Origin: Candidatus Gastranaerophilales bacterium
GTDB taxonomy: Bacteria; Cyanobacteriota; Vampirovibrionia; Gastranaerophilales; Gastranaerophilaceae
Reading direction: 5' to 3'
NCBI GenBank assembly: GCA_944324425.1
Contig: CALUWE010000003.1
Coordinates: 62,001 to 126,000, forward strand
DNA: 64,000 bases
How positions within the stretch are numbered: the first letter of the stretch is position 1; the number at the start of each line of letters is the position of its first letter. The notes under the pieces were generated by a model, which ran no database searches, was not told the DNA's origin, and was given only the letters and a program-made list of their open reading frames with translations. Made by a program: the position numbers and the translations under genes. This document shows positions 23,413-32,019 of this stretch, one piece after another.

Positions 23413-25782
23413 ATGGAAAACGAATCACCAAACAAAAAATATTTAATCTCGCTTGAACTTGATAAAATACTGTCTGAGCTCTCTGATTGTGCCATAACCC
23501 TGCCCGCAAAAGAAATGTCTCTTAGTTTGGTTCCTTTTTGTGAAGTTAAAAAAATTAAAGAAGAAATAAATTTAACAACGGAAGCAAAAAATATTTTGGA
23601 TAACAACGGAATTAATTCTATTCCTGTTGAATTTGCAATTGACCCCGATAAAATCTTAACAAATGCAATAATTTCAATTAATAACATCATCGATTTAACA
23701 AAAATGCTTGTTTCATCAAGAAAATTAAGAACCTTTTTGTTAAATAACAAAGATGCCATTCTTTTAAATGAAAAGTTTACAGAAAACCTTTTTGTTGATA
23801 AGGAACTTGAAGAAAAAATAGCTTCCGTTTTTGACCAAAACTATAACATCAAAGATGACGCAACAATTGAACTTTTAAATTTAAGAACATCTCTAAAAGC
23901 GCAAATTCAAAACCTTAAAAATACAATCGATAATTTATTAAAAGATTCAACCTTTACATCATATCTTCAAGACACAATTGTAACAGAGAGAATGGGAAGA
24001 ACGTGTTTTCAGGTTAAAGCAAGCGATAAATCAAAAGTAAAAGGAATTGTCCATGATGTTTCAGCAACAAACCAAACATTTTTTATAGAACCTGAAATTT
24101 TAGTTAACATTAATAACAAAATAAGAAGCACGGAATGTAAAATTGAAGCTGAAATTGAAAAAATTATTGCTGAATTATCAGGGGAATTTCACAAAATTAA
24201 AAACGAACTTATAATTTCATTTAATTCAATTAAAGAAGCAGATTTAATTTTTGCAAAAGCAAAATATTCAATTAAAACAAATTCAACCCCCGCAATTATA
24301 ACCGATAAAAAAATAATTAAATTACATTCAATGTTTCACCCCCTTATAAGACATAAAGAAAATTTGGTTAAAAATGATTTTGAACTGGGGGAAAATTTTA
24401 AATCACTTTTAATAACAGGTTCAAACACAGGCGGAAAAACAGTAACACTAAAAACAGTCGGGCTAATTTGCTTAATGGCAAAATTAGGAATGCACTGCCC
24501 CTCATCTTATGCTGAAATTTACCCTTTTAAAAATATTTATTCAGATATTGAAGAAAGGCAAGATATAACGCAATCTCTATCAACATTTTCGGCTCATATT
24601 AAAAATATAGCCCATATTATAGAAAATGTTACAAAAGATGACCTTGTTTTATTTGATGAACTTGGCGCAGGAACTGACCCTGAGGAAGGGGCGGCACTCG
24701 CCAGAAGCATTATTGAATATCTTGATTCAAAAGATGTTTTAACAATATCAACAACGCATTTGGGCGAATTAAAAATTTTAGAATATCAAAATAAAGATTT
24801 TAAAAACGCCTCTGTTGAATTTGATAACGTTACAATGAAACCCACCTATAAATTAATTATAGGTTTAGCCGGAAGCTCTTATGCAATAGACATTGCTAAA
24901 AATTGCAGCTTGAAAGATGAAATAATAATAAATGCAAGGGAAATTTTAAACAAAAATTCAAACCCCGATTCTAAAATTTTTAATAAAATTCAAGAAACAC
25001 ACCAAGAGCTTTTAAACCACACCAAAAAAATTGAAGAAACAAAAAACATTGCAGTTAAAAAACAAGAAGAACTATCTGAAAAATTAAAAGAAATTAAAGA
25101 AAAAAAGAAAAAAACTCTTGATTCTTTTAAGAAAAAATACCAATCAAATTTGGAAGCCGCAAGAGAAGAAATTAAAGAAACCTTAAACGAATTAAGAAAA
25201 GAAAAAACCGAAAAAATTGTAAGAAGAAGCTATGCAAGGCTTGCAAAATTAGAAAATGAAATAAGGGCGGAATTTTCAAAAGATGAAGATGAACTATCGG
25301 GTAAATATCCGCCTCTTGATTGGAACGAAGTTAAAATCGGGCAAAATGTCTTGGTTATAGGAATTAACCAGCCCGCAATTTTGAAATCAATGCCTGATTC
25401 AAAAGAAATGGTTGAAATTCAAATCGGGCTTATAAAATCTAAAATTCATAAATCAAAACTTGCAAAAACAGATAAAAAAGTTTCAAAACAATTAAAAAAA
25501 TTAAATGTATCGTTTGATGATTTCCACGCAAGTGCAAGTTTTTCCCCAAGGCTAGATTTAAGAGGCATGAGGGTAGAAGAAGCACTTGATTCATTAGAAC
25601 AGCATTTGGATAAAGCAATGCAAAAAAATATCCACGAATTTACAATAATCCACGGCCATGGAACAGGTGCACTTAAAAAAGCAATAAGAGATTATCTGAA
25701 TGATTCCCCCTACGTTTTAAAATTCAGAGCGGGAGAAGACGTTGAAGGGGGCGATGGCGTCAGCATTGTGGATGTAAAGTAG
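23413..25782 (+). CDS. mutS2: MutS2 family ATPase with Smr nuclease domain
   Basis: A 789-residue MutS2. The MutS ATPase core has Walker A GSNTGGKTVT (near 336-345) and Walker B LVLFDELGAGTDPEEG (near 411), a long coiled coil spans about 515-625, and the C-terminal Smr domain (713-789) carries LDLRGMRVEEA and HGHGTGALK. MutS2 proteins act against recombination or rescue collided ribosomes, depending on the species; which applies here cannot be read. A TAGAAT box ends 6 nt before the ATG and no ribosome site is seen. Its TAG stop abuts the convergent matrixin-like gene in the palindrome TAGCTA. Confidence 0.95.
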   Translation: MENESPNKKYLISLELDKILSELSDCAITLPAKEMSLSLVPFCEVKKIKEEINLTTEAKNILDNNGINSIPVEFAIDPDKILTNAIISINNIIDLTKMLVSSRKLRTFLLNNKDAILLNEKFTENLFVDKELEEKIASVFDQNYNIKDDATIELLNLRTSLKAQIQNLKNTIDNLLKDSTFTSYLQDTIVTERMGRTCFQVKASDKSKVKGIVHDVSATNQTFFIEPEILVNINNKIRSTECKIEAEIEKIIAELSGEFHKIKNELIISFNSIKEADLIFAKAKYSIKTNSTPAIITDKKIIKLHSMFHPLIRHKENLVKNDFELGENFKSLLITGSNTGGKTVTLKTVGLICLMAKLGMHCPSSYAEIYPFKNIYSDIEERQDITQSLSTFSAHIKNIAHIIENVTKDDLVLFDELGAGTDPEEGAALARSIIEYLDSKDVLTISTTHLGELKILEYQNKDFKNASVEFDNVTMKPTYKLIIGLAGSSYAIDIAKNCSLKDEIIINAREILNKNSNPDSKIFNKIQETHQELLNHTKKIEETKNIAVKKQEELSEKLKEIKEKKKKTLDSFKKKYQSNLEAAREEIKETLNELRKEKTEKIVRRSYARLAKLENEIRAEFSKDEDELSGKYPPLDWNEVKIGQNVLVIGINQPAILKSMPDSKEMVEIQIGLIKSKIHKSKLAKTDKKVSKQLKKLNVSFDDFHASASFSPRLDLRGMRVEEALDSLEQHLDKAMQKNIHEFTIIHGHGTGALKKAIRDYLNDSPYVLKFRAGEDVEGGDGVSIVDVK

Positions 25783-26553
25783 CTAATCTTTTTTATTAAA
25801 ATTGAATTTAATACTGTTTATTTGCATTAAATATTTTTTCAATTCACCGATATTTGCATTCTCTTCTATTAAATCTTTACCGCTAGAATTTCTTAATCCG
25901 TCCATTGTTTTTCCGAATTCCGATTTTTCACCCAATAGAAGGCTGACCAAATGGTCAAGGTTTTTTGCAGGGTATTGAGAATATTGGTTTAAAATTTCAG
26001 TCGGTGTTTTTCCAACTTCAAATTTATACAAAAACCTTGCTGTTAAAATGTCATTTTTTGTAATGTTAATTCTGCCGTATTGATGCGGTGTGTACATTAT
26101 ATCTTCAATATTGGGTGAATGCCCAAGACCTATTGCATGCCCCACTTCATGGATAATTGTATGAAAAACCTCGTTTTCATCCATATATCTTTTATGAATT
26201 ATCCCGTCAGATAAACCAATGTTTACTTCAGCGGAATAATATCTGCCGAATTCATCATAATTAAACTGGCAATGCCCTAAAGATTTCCTCTCAACTCTTC
26301 GCCATTCAACATTTATGTGGGAATCATTCAAATTGGAAACAAAATTAAATACAACCATGCCCCCTAAATGCGATTGCCACATATTAAAAGCCTGCATGAC
26401 CATATTATTATATTTTTCACCCTCAAATTGCCCTAAAGATTTATACCACCTAAAAGGTGCTATATAAACGTTTAAAGGCATAAGAGAAGCCGGCCATCTT
26501 GAAAGTTGACCCCTTTTTGATAAACAATGTTGAAGATAAGTTTTGCTTTGCAT
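25783..26553 (-). CDS. Matrixin-like zinc metalloprotease
   Basis: A 256-residue metzincin. The zinc site HEVGHAIGLGH is at 135-145, followed by the Met-turn DIMY (151-154), and residues 20-160 resemble M10 matrixin catalytic domains with an RWP start known from cyanobacterial relatives. No signal peptide is visible at the chosen ATG (26553), and the region upstream in frame would overlap ybaB. So export, if any, is by an unusual route. TGCTATAAT, an extended -10, ends 10 nt before the ATG, suggesting an almost leaderless mRNA. The target is unknown. The C-terminal 80 residues are unassigned. Confidence 0.8.
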   Translation of the reverse strand: MQSKTYLQHCLSKRGQLSRWPASLMPLNVYIAPFRWYKSLGQFEGEKYNNMVMQAFNMWQSHLGGMVVFNFVSNLNDSHINVEWRRVERKSLGHCQFNYDEFGRYYSAEVNIGLSDGIIHKRYMDENEVFHTIIHEVGHAIGLGHSPNIEDIMYTPHQYGRINITKNDILTARFLYKFEVGKTPTEILNQYSQYPAKNLDHLVSLLLGEKSEFGKTMDGLRNSSGKDLIEENANIGELKKYLMQINSIKFNFNKKD

Positions 26554-26563
26554 TATAATTAGA

Positions 26564-26572
26564 ATTATAGCA
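26564..26572 (-). promoter_or_regulatory. Extended -10 promoter of the matrixin-like gene
   Basis: The minus strand reads TGCTATAAT (26572-26564), an extended -10 element. The ATG at 26553 lies 10 nt downstream, leaving a leader of about 3 nt. Confidence 0.5.
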
Positions 26573-26619
26573 TAATAGATAAACGACTTGAATTTTTTAA
26601 AGAGGGGGAAAATAAAAAT

Positions 26620-26952
26620 ATGAATATGATACAAATGATGCAGCAAGCACAAAAAATGCAGAAAAAATTAAAAGAAGTGCAGGATGAGCTTGCAAATTCC
26701 GAAGTAACCGCAAAATCAAACGGCGGTGCCGTGGAAGTTACAATGAACGGCCAAATTAAATTTAAAAAAATTAAATTAACCAAAGCTGCAATCAACCCCG
26801 AAAACCCTGATAGCGTTGATGATGAAACAGTTGAAATGCTTGAAGATTTAATCACACAAGCAATGATGAACGCAACAAGCGAAGCTTCTGCATTAATGGA
26901 AAATAAAATGAAATCTGTTACAGGCGGAATCAGCATTCCGGGGTTATTTTAA
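26620..26952 (+). CDS. YbaB/EbfC-family nucleoid-associated protein
   Basis: A 110-residue DNA-binding protein of the YbaB/EbfC family. The N-terminal helix MNMIQMMQQAQKMQKKLKEVQDEL and the central VEVTMNGQIKFKKIKL strand region are diagnostic. AGAGGGGG before the ATG is a strong ribosome site. It sits 4 nt upstream of recR, the usual conserved ybaB-recR pair, and is thought to help organise the nucleoid. Confidence 0.95.
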   Translation: MNMIQMMQQAQKMQKKLKEVQDELANSEVTAKSNGGAVEVTMNGQIKFKKIKLTKAAINPENPDSVDDETVEMLEDLITQAMMNATSEASALMENKMKSVTGGISIPGLF

Positions 26953-26956
26953 TTAA

Positions 26957-27553
26957 ATGGAATATACTAAGCCCTTACAAAAATTAATCGAATATTTTCA
27001 GAAATTGCCTTCAATCGGCCCAAAAACTGCGCAAAGGCTTGCTTTGCACATTTTAAAAATGGAAAAATCAGAAGTTGAAAATTTTGCAGGTGCTATGATT
27101 GAAGCAAAAACCACGATTAAATATTGCTCAAATTGTTTCAATATTTCATCATCAGACCCATGTGAAATTTGTTCGTCAATTTCAAGAAATAAAGAGACAA
27201 TTTGTGTGGTAAGTGAAGCAAAAGATTTAATTGCAATTGAAAAAACAAATGAATATAACGGTTTATACCATGTTTTGCAAGGGCTTATTTCCCCAATAGA
27301 TGGCATAGGGCCTGAAGACATTAAAGTTAAAGAACTTTTAAACAGAGTTCATAAAGAAAACATTAAAGAAATTATTTTAGCTCTTAACCCTTCCGTTGAA
27401 GGCGAAGCAACAGCCCTATATTTATCAAAACTTTTAAAACCGTTTGGAATTAAAGTTTCAAGAATAGCATACGGCATTCCTTTGGGTTCTGAATTAGAAT
27501 ACACAGACGAATTAACCCTTATAAGGGCGCTGGAATCAAGATTAGAAATGTAA
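26957..27553 (+). CDS. recR: Recombination mediator RecR
   Basis: RecR works with RecO (and RecF) to load RecA on single-stranded gaps. The 198-residue protein has the helix-hairpin-helix KLPSIGPKTAQRLALHIL (16-33), the four-Cys zinc finger CSNCFNI..CEIC (near 56-72), and the Toprim domain with VVSEAKDLIAIE and LALNPSVEGEATALYL. It is co-transcribed with ybaB. RecO is in this window too, at 42.9-43.7 kb. Confidence 0.97.
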   Translation: MEYTKPLQKLIEYFQKLPSIGPKTAQRLALHILKMEKSEVENFAGAMIEAKTTIKYCSNCFNISSSDPCEICSSISRNKETICVVSEAKDLIAIEKTNEYNGLYHVLQGLISPIDGIGPEDIKVKELLNRVHKENIKEIILALNPSVEGEATALYLSKLLKPFGIKVSRIAYGIPLGSELEYTDELTLIRALESRLEM

Positions 27554-27555
27554 TT

Positions 27556-27810
27556 TTAAGCCATTACATCAAGTTTATTTCTTTTGCTTTTGTCTTTTAA
27601 GGCTTTAGCTTGAGCTCTTGAAACTTTAGCTTGTGTTTCCGCCCTTAACTTTTCAGCTTCAATTTGAGCTTCTTTTCTTGCAATGGAGTTAAAATCGCCG
27701 CCTGAACCGATTAAACTTTGTTGCGCTTGGCTTGCTCTGATTGAAGCCATTTCAGCTTGGTTTGCTCTCATTATTGCAGATTGTGCAGCAAGTGAAGCAG
27801 CGATAGACAT
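27556..27810 (-). CDS. Small Ala/Gln-rich helical protein of unknown function
   Basis: An 84-residue protein, MSIAASLAAQSAIMRANQAEM onward, rich in Ala, Gln, Ser and Lys and predicted to be one or two long helices with a GSGG break near 38. An ideal GGAGG ribosome site lies 7 nt before the ATG at 27810; an in-frame ATG at 27837 lacks one. No signal peptide or known family. It lies tail to tail with recR with a 2-nt gap. An AGCAATTTTA stretch on its upstream side recurs before the coiled-coil gene at 9.9 kb. Confidence 0.7.
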   Translation of the reverse strand: MSIAASLAAQSAIMRANQAEMASIRASQAQQSLIGSGGDFNSIARKEAQIEAEKLRAETQAKVSRAQAKALKDKSKRNKLDVMA

Positions 27811-28000
27811 AAAAAAACCTCCATTTTGTCGACACATATATAAAACAAGTGAAAATATAAAATTGCTATAAATATTTTATAAAACCGTTAAAAAATATGC
27901 AAGAAATTTAATTATAGACTTGTAATCAGACTGTTTTTTAATTACATTATTGTATTATTGATAGTATAGAATAGTGTAATTTGAATGGAGGTCTTTAAAT

Positions 28001-31000
28001 ATGCAAAAAACTATCACTGTTGACGGTAACTATGCCGCAGCGCATGTGGCATATGCCTTAAGTGAAGTGTCCGCCATTTATCCTATTACACCATCTTCAA
28101 CGATGGGCGAATGGGTTGATGAGTGGGCATCACAAGGAAAGAAAAACATTTGGGGCAAAGAGGTAAAAGTTGCCGAAATGCAATCAGAAGCAGGTGCAGC
28201 AGGTGCTGTTCACGGTTCTCTTGCAGCAGGTGCCCTAACTTCTACATATACAGCATCACAAGGCTTATTGTTAATGATTCCTGTTATGCACAAAGCAGCA
28301 GGTGAAATGCTTCCGCACGTTATCCACGTTTCAGCTCGTGCATTGGCTGCTCAATCATTAGCAATTTTTGGCGACCATACAGACGTTATGGGCTGCCGTA
28401 ACACAGGCTATGCAATGTTAGCGGCTAATTCGGTTCAAGAAGAAATGGATATGGCACTTGTTGCACATCTTTCAACTTACAAAGCAAAAGTTCCTTTCCT
28501 TCAATTCTTTGACGGGTTTAGAACATCTCATGAAGTTCATAAAATTGAAGAAATTTCTTATGAAGACATTGCAAGCTTAGTTGAACCTAAATACATTGAA
28601 GAATTCAGACAAAGAGCAATGAGACCTGAAGCCCCCATTTGTAAAGTCGGCGCTCAAAACACAGACGTTTACTTCCAAGGAAGAGAAACAGTTAACAAAT
28701 ATTATGAAATGGTTCCCGATATTGTTCAAGAATATATGGACAAAGTTGCTAAAGTTACAGGCAGACAATATCATCCGTTTGATTACGTTGGTGCTCCCGA
28801 TGCAACAGATATAATAGTTGCAATTGGTTCAGGCTGCGAAACAATTGAAGAAACAATTGAATACTTAAATGAAACAAGAGGCACAAAATACGGTTTAGTT
28901 AAAGTCAGATTGTATAGGCCTTTTGATGTTAAACGCTTCAATGCAGCATTACCGAAATCAACAAAACGTATCGCCGTTTTAGACAGAACAAAAGAACCCG
29001 GTTCAATCGGTGAACCTTTATACTTAGATGTCGTTGCTGCACTTGATAATAAAGATATCAAAGTGATTGGCGGCAGATACGGTTTAAGTTCAAAAGAATT
29101 TACACCTTCAATGGTTCTTGCAATTTATAAACACCTTGAAAATAATGGTTTCCACGGCTTTACGGTTGGTATTGAAGATGACGTTACAAATAAATCCTTA
29201 AAAATTGAAGAACATATTGTAACAGAACCAAAAGGCACAACAAATTGCATGTTCTGGGGCTTAGGTTCAGACGGTACGGTTGGTGCTAACAAAAACTCAA
29301 TCAAAATTATCGGTCAATATACAAACAAAGATGCTCAAGCATACTTTGCTTATGACTCTAAAAAATCATTTGGTGTTACCGTTTCACATTTAAGATTTGG
29401 CGACAAACAAATTAAATCAACATACCTTATTACAGCTCCCGATTTTGTATCTTGCTCAGCTCATGCATACATCGGAAGATATGACTTATTAAAAGGTATT
29501 AAAGAAGGCGGCACATTCTTATTAAATAGCCCCTACTCAAAAGAAGAAGCATTCGCTCACTTAACACGTGATATGCAAAAAACAATTATAGATAAGAAAA
29601 TTAAATTCTATAATGTTGATGCTGAAAAATTAATCGAACAACAACCGGGGTTAAGAGGTAAAGGTGCAAACACTGTTATGATGGTTGCATACTTCAAGGT
29701 TTCAGGTATCATTCCTTTTGAACAAGCACTTGAAGGTATGAGAGAAATGACAAAGAAAACCTTTAAGAAAAAAGGTGATGATGTTGTCAATATGAACTTA
29801 GCCTTAATTGATGCCGCAGTTAACGCAACGGAAGAAGTTATCGTTCCTGCAAGCTTAGATGGTGTTAGCGCAGCGGATGATGTTAAATTAATCCCCGATA
29901 ACGCTGATGAATTTGCTAAGAAAATCATTGAACCATCTATGAGACAAAAAGGTGATGACATTCCTGTTTCTGCTATGAGCGTGGACGGTGTTATCCCGAC
30001 AGGCACAGCTTGTTTAGAAAAAAGAGGTATTGCACCGAGAGTTCCAAAATGGAATCCTGAAAATTGTATTCAATGCGGCATTTGTGCTTCAGCTTGTCCG
30101 CATGCGGCAATCAGAACAAAACTTGCAACACCTGAAAGCTTAAAAGACGCTCCCGAATCATTCAAAACAATTAACGCAAGACCGGGAGACGGCGAACAAT
30201 TCAAAGTTCAAGTTTATTGCAAAGATTGTACAGGTTGCGGCGTTTGCGTAGATCAATGTCCTGCAAACAAAAACCCTGACAAAAAAGCTTTAACTTGGTC
30301 AACAATTGAAAAAGAAGAAGCTGCAATGGAAGTTGTAAACGAAAAATTCTTCGATTCATTGCCTGATAATGTTATGGGTAAAAACACAACCAAAACAATT
30401 AAAGGCGCAATGTTAAGAAAACCGTTGTTTGAATTCTCAGGCGCTTGTGCCGGCTGCGGTGAAACACCATACGTTAAACTTGTTTCACAATTATTCGGTG
30501 AAAATGCAATTGTCGCTAACGCAACAGGTTGTTCATCAATTTATTCCGGTACATTCCCGACAATTCCATACACAAAAACAAAAGAAGGCAGAGGCCCCGC
30601 TTGGGCAAACTCATTGTTTGAAGACAACGCCGAATTTGGTTTTGGTATGAGATTAGCGGTTGATCAAAACAGAGATACATTAAAAACTTATGTTGAAAAA
30701 GTTTTGAGCAACGAAAAAACACCTGCTGACTTAAAAGAAGCACTTGAAGCTGCTATGAGCCACTTTGACAATTCAAAAACAGATGAAGCAATTAAAGCTC
30801 AAGACAATGCTAAAAAAGTCATTGCAAAATACGCAGACTGCGGATGTCCTGATTTAGCAAAAGTCAGAGAACTTCAAGATTACTTCACCGATAAATCAGT
30901 TTGGATAATAGGCGGTGACGGCTGGGCAAACGATATCGGCTACGGCGGTATCGACCACGTTTTGGCACAAAATAAAAACGTTAATATATTGGTTCTTGAT

Positions 31001-31531
31001 ACTGAAGTTTACTCAAATACAGGCGGTCAAGCTTCAAAATCAACACCGACGGGTGCAGTTGCCAAATTTGCAACAGGCGGCAAAAAGACATATAAGAAAA
31101 ATATGGGCTTAATGAGCATGAGCTACGGCTATGTTTATGTTGCATCCGTTGCATTGGGCGCTGACAGAATGCAAACCTTAAAAGCATTCCAAGAAGCAGA
31201 AAGCTATAATGGGCCTTCAATCATCTTTGCTTATGCTCCTTGTATCGCTCATGGTATCGATATGTCAAAAACACAAACAGAACAAAAACGTGCGGTTGAT
31301 GCAGGTTATTACCCATTATACAGATACAATCCTGCAAATGCTGATGCACCGTTTACTTGGGATGCTAAAGACCCCAAAGAAAGCTATATGGACTTCATTA
31401 AATCTGAAGGACGTTATAAATCACTTACAAAAACCAATCCTGAAGCTGCAGAAGAACTCTACAAACAAGCAGAAGCCGATGCAGCAAAAAGAATGGCTGT
31501 ATTTAAAGCAGTCGGCGAATTGGTTAAATAA
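28001..31531 (+). CDS. nifJ: Pyruvate:ferredoxin (flavodoxin) oxidoreductase
   Basis: A single-chain 1176-residue enzyme that converts pyruvate and CoA to acetyl-CoA and CO2 with reduced ferredoxin or flavodoxin. In order it has the N-terminal pyrimidine-binding domain starting at VDGNYAAAHVAYALSEV, the gamma domain, a two-cluster ferredoxin domain (CIQCGICASACP near 689 and CTGCGVCVDQCP near 743), and the TPP domain with CAGCGETPYVKL (near 816) and GGDGWANDIGYGG (near 970). GGAGG lies 9 nt before the ATG. This is a key enzyme of anaerobic fermentation, and its codon use looks biased as for a highly expressed gene. Confidence 0.97.
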   Translation: MQKTITVDGNYAAAHVAYALSEVSAIYPITPSSTMGEWVDEWASQGKKNIWGKEVKVAEMQSEAGAAGAVHGSLAAGALTSTYTASQGLLLMIPVMHKAAGEMLPHVIHVSARALAAQSLAIFGDHTDVMGCRNTGYAMLAANSVQEEMDMALVAHLSTYKAKVPFLQFFDGFRTSHEVHKIEEISYEDIASLVEPKYIEEFRQRAMRPEAPICKVGAQNTDVYFQGRETVNKYYEMVPDIVQEYMDKVAKVTGRQYHPFDYVGAPDATDIIVAIGSGCETIEETIEYLNETRGTKYGLVKVRLYRPFDVKRFNAALPKSTKRIAVLDRTKEPGSIGEPLYLDVVAALDNKDIKVIGGRYGLSSKEFTPSMVLAIYKHLENNGFHGFTVGIEDDVTNKSLKIEEHIVTEPKGTTNCMFWGLGSDGTVGANKNSIKIIGQYTNKDAQAYFAYDSKKSFGVTVSHLRFGDKQIKSTYLITAPDFVSCSAHAYIGRYDLLKGIKEGGTFLLNSPYSKEEAFAHLTRDMQKTIIDKKIKFYNVDAEKLIEQQPGLRGKGANTVMMVAYFKVSGIIPFEQALEGMREMTKKTFKKKGDDVVNMNLALIDAAVNATEEVIVPASLDGVSAADDVKLIPDNADEFAKKIIEPSMRQKGDDIPVSAMSVDGVIPTGTACLEKRGIAPRVPKWNPENCIQCGICASACPHAAIRTKLATPESLKDAPESFKTINARPGDGEQFKVQVYCKDCTGCGVCVDQCPANKNPDKKALTWSTIEKEEAAMEVVNEKFFDSLPDNVMGKNTTKTIKGAMLRKPLFEFSGACAGCGETPYVKLVSQLFGENAIVANATGCSSIYSGTFPTIPYTKTKEGRGPAWANSLFEDNAEFGFGMRLAVDQNRDTLKTYVEKVLSNEKTPADLKEALEAAMSHFDNSKTDEAIKAQDNAKKVIAKYADCGCPDLAKVRELQDYFTDKSVWIIGGDGWANDIGYGGIDHVLAQNKNVNILVLDTEVYSNTGGQASKSTPTGAVAKFATGGKKTYKKNMGLMSMSYGYVYVASVALGADRMQTLKAFQEAESYNGPSIIFAYAPCIAHGIDMSKTQTEQKRAVDAGYYPLYRYNPANADAPFTWDAKDPKESYMDFIKSEGRYKSLTKTNPEAAEELYKQAEADAAKRMAVFKAVGELVK

Positions 31532-31551
31532 GAAACCGGCTTTCAATATAA

Positions 31552-31584
31552 AAAACAGGTGGTGTAAAAGCCGCCTGTTTTTTA
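31552..31584. terminator. Intrinsic terminator after the pyruvate oxidoreductase gene
   Basis: AAAACAGGTGG and CCGCCTGTTTT pair (one G-U) around an 8-nt loop and are followed by a T-run. It also serves the convergent tadA gene, whose stop codon lies at the far edge. Confidence 0.8.
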
Positions 31585-32019
31585 TCTTAATTTTTTAAAA
31601 TAATCATCCAAAATTTTATTGCCAATATCTTCCATAATTCCGCCATAAATTTTAATTTTATGGTTTGAAATATCAGCTAAATTTATTTTAGAACCCATTG
31701 CGCCATATTTGATGTCGTATGATGAAAAATAAAGATTATCTATTCTTGAATTTAAAATTGCCCAAGCGCACATCGGGCATGGTTCAAGCGTTACATACAA
31801 ATTGCACCCTAAAAGCCGCCAAGAATTGAGCTTTTTGGAAGCTTTTTTGATTGCAAGAATTTCAGCGTGCGCAGTCGGGTCATTTTTTAATTCTTTTTCA
31901 TTGTGCGCTCTTGCGATAATCTCGCCGTTTAACTCAATAACACAGCCGACAGGAATATCAGCACCGGATTTTTTAGCTTCAACAAAAGCTTCTTCCATAA
32001 AATTAAACTGCTTCATCAT
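31582..32019 (-). CDS. tadA: tRNA-specific adenosine deaminase-like protein
   Basis: A 145-residue zinc deaminase that in the TadA family converts wobble A34 to inosine in tRNA-Arg. The active site shows HAE at 51-53 and PCPMC with Cys81 and Cys84, and the YGAMGS stretch is the TadA-specific turn. The gene is the last of a four-gene leftward run with a two-component system and overlaps the histidine kinase by 17 nt, an unusual partnership. An alternative is guanine deaminase, but the tRNA form fits better. Confidence 0.85.
   Translation of the reverse strand: MMKQFNFMEEAFVEAKKSGADIPVGCVIELNGEIIARAHNEKELKNDPTAHAEILAIKKASKKLNSWRLLGCNLYVTLEPCPMCAWAILNSRIDNLYFSSYDIKYGAMGSKINLADISNHKIKIYGGIMEDIGNKILDDYFKKLR

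Noticed and set aside
26554-26652. Longer matrixin start upstream of 26553
   Set aside because: It would run into the ybaB gene and adds a spurious hydrophobic tail; the extended -10 box points to 26553.
30429-31598. Several open frames of 60-130 codons inside the pyruvate oxidoreductase gene
   Set aside because: Out-of-frame shadows of a strongly conserved gene.
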